The position numbers and the translations under genes are program-made. A DNA stretch of 43,166 nucleotides, from contig NZ_JAESDI010000026.1 of assembly GCF_019249215.1 (NCBI RefSeq), positions 1 to 43,166 of the forward strand. The letters run 5' to 3'. The stretch comes from Alteromonas lipotrueae. GTDB taxonomy: Bacteria; Pseudomonadota; Gammaproteobacteria; Enterobacterales; Alteromonadaceae. Position 1 is the stretch's first letter; each line of letters starts with the position of its first letter. Below the pieces are notes generated by a model. That model made no database searches. It saw only the letters and a program-made list of their open reading frames with translations, and was not told where the DNA came from. Below, in pieces: positions 39,258 through 43,166 of the stretch.

Positions 39258-40796
39258 ATGTCTTCTTTAATACTTATTTTAGGTGACCAGCTTACTTACA
39301 ATCTGCCTATTTTAGAAAATGCGACAAAAACGAAAGATACTGTACTTATGGCTGAAGTGCGTGAAGAAGCCACTTACGTTAAGCATCATAAAAAGAAAAT
39401 TGTTTTTCTTTTTAGTGCCATGCGACATTTCGCAAAAGCGTTAAAGGAAGATAATTTTAACGTCAATTATATTGAGTATAACGATGAGGTAAACCAAGGC
39501 AGTTTGCTAGCACAGGTAAAGCATGCGCTAGCAAGCGGCGAGTTTGACAATGTTAAAGTAACTTCACCGGGTGAATATCGTTTGCTAAAAAGCATGCAGC
39601 AATGGGAGCAAACCCTAGGTGTGCCTGTCAGTATTATTAATGACGCTCGTTTTCTAGCCACTCCCCAAGAATTTAGTGATTGGGCCCATGACAGAAAGCA
39701 GTTACGTATGGAGTTTTTCTATCGAGAGATGCGGAGAAAACATGGCATCTTGATGGAAGATAAAAGCCCTATTGGCGGGAAATGGAATTACGACGCTCAA
39801 AACCGAGAGCCCATGCCGGCGGGTACAACTGTGCCGACCCACACGCAATTTAAAATAGATGCGATCACCCAAGGTGTAATTAATTTAGTTGAAAACGAGT
39901 TCAGCAATCATTTCGGTGACATTAGCCCCTTTCATTTTGCCGTTACCCGAGACGATGCGCTAACGGTTCTGAGCGACTTCATTGAAGAAAGGTTACCCCA
40001 TTTTGGCCAGTACCAAGATGCCATGGTTGAAGGCAAACCTTGGTTATATCATTCCCATATCGCGTTTTATTTGAACTGTGGTTTGCTAAGCCCAAAAGAA
40101 GCTATTGATGCAGCGGAGTCAGCATACTACGCCGGCACTGCGCCGCTTAACTCAGTTGAAGGTTTTATACGACAAATACTGGGATGGCGAGAATTTGTTA
40201 GAGGGTTCTATTGGCACTTCATGCCAGGTCTTAAGAGTGACAATTATTTCAACCATAATCGCTCACTCCCCGATTTCTTTTGGGATGGTCAAACGAATAT
40301 GAATTGCATGCGCCAATGCATAAAGGAAACACAAGCGAACGCGTATGCGCACCATATTCAGCGACTAATGGTATTGGGGAATTTTTGTCTTTTAACGGGG
40401 TTGTCACCCGAAGAGGTTCAGCAGTGGTATTTACTGGTTTATGCAGATGCGTACGAGTGGGTAGAACTGCCTAATGTAGCAGGCATGATTTTATACAGTG
40501 ATGGTGGCCAACTCGCGAGCAAACCTTATGTCGCAAGTGGCAGTTATATTAATAAAATGTCGAACTACTGCAAAAACTGCGGTTATCAAGTTAATAAAAA
40601 AACAGGTCCTAAAGCTTGCCCTTTCAATTACTTATACTGGCATTTTATTGATAAGCACAAAGAAAAGCTAAGCGGCAATCCCAGAATGGCAATGATGTAT
40701 AAAACGTATGGCCGAATGAAAGATGAAAATATCGATGCAATGAAAGACAGCGCGACAATTTTTTTAACCAAATTATCTGAAAATGAAGAAGTCTGA
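39258..40796 (+). CDS. Iron-sulfur bacterial cryptochrome/photolyase, (6-4) photolyase type
   Basis: The 512-residue protein belongs to the deoxyribodipyrimidine photolyase-related (FeS-BCP) family, which repairs (6-4) photoproducts and carries FAD, a lumazine-type antenna and a [4Fe-4S] cluster. It opens with LILILGDQLTYNLPIL. The four cluster Cys appear at 350, 438, 441 and 454, in NCMRQC, YCKNCG and KACPFN; as far as I remember these numbers are identical to those of Agrobacterium PhrB. HHIQRLMVLGNFCLLTGLSPEEV and VELPNVAGMILYSDGG are typical. Its stop overlaps the DUF2256 gene by 14 bases. Together with the adjacent class I and DASH genes it covers both main UV lesions. Confidence 0.93.
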   Translation: MSSLILILGDQLTYNLPILENATKTKDTVLMAEVREEATYVKHHKKKIVFLFSAMRHFAKALKEDNFNVNYIEYNDEVNQGSLLAQVKHALASGEFDNVKVTSPGEYRLLKSMQQWEQTLGVPVSIINDARFLATPQEFSDWAHDRKQLRMEFFYREMRRKHGILMEDKSPIGGKWNYDAQNREPMPAGTTVPTHTQFKIDAITQGVINLVENEFSNHFGDISPFHFAVTRDDALTVLSDFIEERLPHFGQYQDAMVEGKPWLYHSHIAFYLNCGLLSPKEAIDAAESAYYAGTAPLNSVEGFIRQILGWREFVRGFYWHFMPGLKSDNYFNHNRSLPDFFWDGQTNMNCMRQCIKETQANAYAHHIQRLMVLGNFCLLTGLSPEEVQQWYLLVYADAYEWVELPNVAGMILYSDGGQLASKPYVASGSYINKMSNYCKNCGYQVNKKTGPKACPFNYLYWHFIDKHKEKLSGNPRMAMMYKTYGRMKDENIDAMKDSATIFLTKLSENEEV

Positions 40797-40920
40797 TTTA
40801 CCAAGCAAAATGTGCCCAGTTTGCAACAGACCCTTTACTTGGCGGAAGAAATGGGAAAAGAATTGGGATAACGTAGTGTATTGTTCTAAACGATGTGCCG
40901 GAAACAAACGTATGAAATAA
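40783..40920 (+). CDS. DUF2256 small zinc-ribbon-like protein
   Basis: A 45-residue basic protein starts inside the end of the iron-sulfur photolyase gene, overlapping it by 14 bases. Two Cys pairs, MCPVCNRPF (Cys11, Cys14) and YCSKRCAG (Cys34, Cys38), fit a zinc ribbon, and the segment FTWRKKWEKNWDNV is characteristic of DUF2256. Genes of this family are often seen next to photolyase or cryptochrome genes, so I infer a role linked to them; the function itself is unknown. The overlap suggests translational coupling. It ends 41 bases before the DUF2254 gene. Confidence 0.85.
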   Translation: MKKSDLPSKMCPVCNRPFTWRKKWEKNWDNVVYCSKRCAGNKRMK

Positions 40921-40961
40921 AACCTGCTAACTATAATCATAAAAACGAAGGACTCACGTTC

Positions 40962-42308
40962 ATGGATGCGCCTATTACAGTAGATAGATTGCGGTTTTTG
41001 CTTTTTAGCTTTAAGGAGAAACTGTGGGTAAAGCCGCTATCACTATGCATATTATCAATAGCTGCTGTATTCGCCTCGAAACTGGCAGACGGTACCGCAC
41101 TCGCTGAACACCTGCCTAAAGTCGATCAATCGTCGGTAGAAACCCTGTTATCCATTATGGCATCGAGCATGTTGGTCATAGCGACTTTCTCGGCAGGCAC
41201 TATGGTAAACGCCTATGCATCTGCCAGCAGGTCATCGACGCCACGTTCGGTAAGTTTAATCATCTCAGACGATGCCTCACAAAATGCGCTGTCTACTTTT
41301 GTCGGTGCGTTCATCTTTAGCGTAGTCGCCATTACGGCATCAAGTAACAACTTCTTCAAAGACGCTGGAATATTTCTTCTTTTTTGTCTTACCTGTTTAG
41401 TATTTGCGATCGTCATTCTTACGTTTATCCGCTGGGTAGACAGTGTCGCTAGGCTAGGCCGTGTGGGCTCAACAGTACAAAAAGTTGAAGCTGCCACAAT
41501 GCGAGCCATTAATCATCGGCTATCGACGCCAAGGCTCGGCGGTAAGCAGCAGCCGAACTATGTGAAAGAGCAGGGCGGTGATCTCTCAAAATACCAAACC
41601 CTATCAACCGATAGTATTGGCTATGTTCAAATGGTTGATATGGCAAAAGTACAAGCGTGGGCTGAAGAACGAGACACTCAAGTACACATCGCTATGTTAC
41701 CTGGGCAATTTTGCACACCCGATAAACCATTGTGTTATATAGAAAGCATTAAGCCGAAAGAGCCTGAGGATAACAGCAAAAATAAAAGCAGTGATAAAGC
41801 AGATGAAAAAAGCGATAAATCAGCGCTGCTTTCGGCATTTCAAATTGGCAGCGAACGTTCTTTCGAAGCCGACCCAAGATATGGGTTGGTTGTATTATCA
41901 GAAATAGCATCCCGCGCACTTTCGCCTTCGGTTAACGACCCAGGAACCGCTATTAGTATACTTGGCAGTTATACACGACTGTTCATTAGATGGGCACAAA
42001 AAGAAAAGAACACTACGTCAGATGATATAAAATACGATAAGGTGTCCGTACCTAACATAAGTACGGCTGATATGTTTGATGACGCATTCACCGGTTTAGC
42101 GCGAGATGGTGCATCCATGATTGAAGTTTCCATAAGAATGCAAAAGACCTTGGATGCCATTGCTAAAACAAGCAATGATGATATTTGTAAAGCTGCGACT
42201 AAACACGCTAAAGAAGCTTATAAACGAAGTATGAATGCGTTAATTCATGACGGCGATAAAGAAATGTTAAGTTCAGCAGTGAATAGCTTAAACAATAAAA
42301 AAAGCTAA
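40962..42308 (+). CDS. DUF2254 family inner-membrane protein
   Basis: The 448-residue protein has about four membrane segments in its first 190 residues (around LWVKPLSLCILSIAAVFAS, TLLSIMASSMLVIATFSAG, FVGAFIFSVVAITAS and IFLLFCLTCLVFAIVILTF), followed by a cytoplasmic part. VNAYASASRSSTPRSV and RALSPSVNDPGTAISIL are typical of DUF2254. A Lys/Ser/Asp-rich linker (about residues 270-285) lies in the soluble part. A frame open from 40893 would overlap the DUF2256 gene; the ATG at 40962 has GAAGGA in front and fits the family start. It follows the photolyase genes without a terminator. No function is established for this family. Confidence 0.85.
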   Translation: MDAPITVDRLRFLLFSFKEKLWVKPLSLCILSIAAVFASKLADGTALAEHLPKVDQSSVETLLSIMASSMLVIATFSAGTMVNAYASASRSSTPRSVSLIISDDASQNALSTFVGAFIFSVVAITASSNNFFKDAGIFLLFCLTCLVFAIVILTFIRWVDSVARLGRVGSTVQKVEAATMRAINHRLSTPRLGGKQQPNYVKEQGGDLSKYQTLSTDSIGYVQMVDMAKVQAWAEERDTQVHIAMLPGQFCTPDKPLCYIESIKPKEPEDNSKNKSSDKADEKSDKSALLSAFQIGSERSFEADPRYGLVVLSEIASRALSPSVNDPGTAISILGSYTRLFIRWAQKEKNTTSDDIKYDKVSVPNISTADMFDDAFTGLARDGASMIEVSIRMQKTLDAIAKTSNDDICKAATKHAKEAYKRSMNALIHDGDKEMLSSAVNSLNNKKS

Positions 42309-42405
42309 GCCCTAGATTCTCGAATTTACGAATACAGTAATTTTCTATTAAAGCCATATAATAGATTTAAATGCGCGGATTATAAGTAGGTTGAGGTAAC
42401 GTTTA

Positions 42406-42756
42406 GTGAGCACAATAGAAAGTAATGACATAAAACAACATGTAGAAAATGTTATAGCGTTTCCTACATGTTTAACAGAAGTAAGAAAAGTTATTGCTAG
42501 TTATATTACTAGTAAGCTAGTTGGCTGCTCGCAATCTTTAATAGATACCGCAATAGAAAACAGCGTTAATCATTACAAGCAATTTGTACACAACGCGAAT
42601 ATTACTGAAAGTGTTGAAGTATCTTTATCAGAAGAAGATGTGGCTTTATTAAATAAAAGCCTGACTAAGATACAAAGAGAAAACCGCAAGCAGTTGTTAA
42701 GAATGTTAGAACGCATAATTATATTAGAAATAGAAAATGCGGCTTTGAAAAACTGA
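42406..42756 (+). CDS. Uncharacterised small protein
   Basis: The 116-residue product is not one I recognise. It is predicted to be almost entirely helical. The C-terminal part (about 75-114) is a possible coiled coil: LNKSLTKIQRENRKQLLRM then LERIIILEIENAAL. There is no signal peptide and a single Cys pair (22 and 41) without motif. The start is a GTG with GAGG nine bases upstream. It lies 97 bases after DUF2254, on the same strand, and its codons look more AT-rich than those of its neighbours. A short hairpin (42762-42778) follows the stop. Confidence 0.6.
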   Translation: MSTIESNDIKQHVENVIAFPTCLTEVRKVIASYITSKLVGCSQSLIDTAIENSVNHYKQFVHNANITESVEVSLSEEDVALLNKSLTKIQRENRKQLLRMLERIIILEIENAALKN

Positions 42757-43166
42757 GGCTATAAAGCTGTTAGCTTTAAATAATAACTTACACGTTAATT
42801 TTAAAAATCCTTCCTTAACTCGTTTCCAATTAAAATTGAAATTCTAATCATTCCATCTATAAACTCCTAAAGAAAATATTCATAGAGTAGCAGTAGATTA
42901 CAATACGCGTGTACGCGAAAACTGCCTATGGATACCACGTAAAACGTCTCAGATTTTAATCTCACGCACGTTATAAAAACACACCTCAAAACCACGCAAT
43001 AACGAAACACAGAAAAAGTGTGTAAGCCATCACGCACGGCAAAGCTACTGAGAAGTCTGGCATCAACCACCCTAAACCCCACATACCTAATTGCGCATAA
43101 TGTATATTAAGTTAAAAGTATTCTTTACTATCTAAAGCCGCGTATTTACTGGGCTTGATAGACTTA
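42757..43166. other. AT-rich stretch without a recognisable gene
   Basis: These 410 bases hold no supported gene. A small hairpin (TAAAGCT and AGCTTTA, 42762-42778) follows the last gene, without a T-run. A 71-codon open frame on the - strand (43082-42867) has a Phe/Val/Arg/Cys-rich product of low quality and no good ribosome site, so I do not call it. Any gene to the right begins beyond the window. Confidence 0.5.

Noticed and set aside
40893..40961. Longer reading of the DUF2254 gene
   Set aside because: It overlaps the end of the DUF2256 gene in another frame, and the ATG at 40962 has a proper ribosome site.
42867..43082. 71-codon open frame on the - strand at the right end
   Set aside because: Its product has an implausible composition, no ribosome site was visible and no family was recognised.
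1..43166. CRISPR arrays, tRNA, rRNA, transposons or prophage genes
   Set aside because: I looked for repeated spacers, cloverleaf sequences, transposase and phage-type genes and terminal repeats and saw none.

Overview
The window looks like a chromosomal segment of a marine gammaproteobacterium of the order Alteromonadales, most likely Alteromonas or a close relative. I infer this from the protein sequences and gene content: a 1612-residue NAD-dependent glutamate dehydrogenase, the msrC-proQ-prc order, fused rlmKL, fabA next to rmf, a DUF3466 protein, a sodium-coupled NSS transporter followed by an NhaC-type antiporter, and three photolyase/cryptochrome genes. I see no rRNA, tRNA, insertion sequence, phage or CRISPR array. 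Almost all genes lie on the + strand; only fabA and the CRY-DASH gene are on the - strand.

Layout. (1) 93-3419: a soluble Ser/Thr kinase-like protein overlapping tesB, then a gamma-class carbonic anhydrase-like protein. (2) 3420-3918: a gene-free stretch with a strong intrinsic terminator pointing to the - strand, possibly the end of a small RNA. (3) 3919-9508: a PLP aminotransferase, a periplasmic SIMPL protein, then msrC, a very acidic small protein, proQ and prc, closely packed. (4) 9596-15349: NSS transporter, NhaC antiporter, pepN and an overlapping DUF2835 gene. (5) 15605-22507: a four-gene envelope module (DUF1302 predicted barrel, DUF1329, YCF48-like repeat protein, MMPL/RND permease), preceded by a perfect 21-bp dyad. 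(6) 22680-32987: gdhB, pyrD, rlmKL, a small CxxC thioredoxin-fold protein and the ABC-F ATPase uup; the last three overlap end to end. (7) 33000-35848: an exported DUF3466 protein, rmf (58 codons) and fabA on the opposite strand with a FabR-type box inside its likely promoter. (8) 35980-42308: a small putative ribbon-helix-helix protein, then a light-response and DNA-repair cluster: CRY-DASH (-), and in the + direction class I CPD photolyase, an iron-sulfur (6-4)-type photolyase, a 45-residue DUF2256 zinc-ribbon protein and a DUF2254 membrane protein. (9) 42406-43166: one orphan small gene and an AT-rich end with nothing recognisable.

How it fits together. Much of the window is housekeeping (fatty acid, pyrimidine and amino acid metabolism, rRNA modification, ribosome hibernation, envelope proteolysis). 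The two parts most worth attention are the DUF1302/DUF1329/YCF48/MMPL module, which looks like an uncharacterised envelope transport system for a hydrophobic compound, and the photolyase cluster, where three branches of the photolyase superfamily sit around a 111-bp divergent promoter region containing ECF-sigma-like elements, with an overlapping DUF2256 gene that is easily missed. All functions are inferred from sequence; no database search was run.
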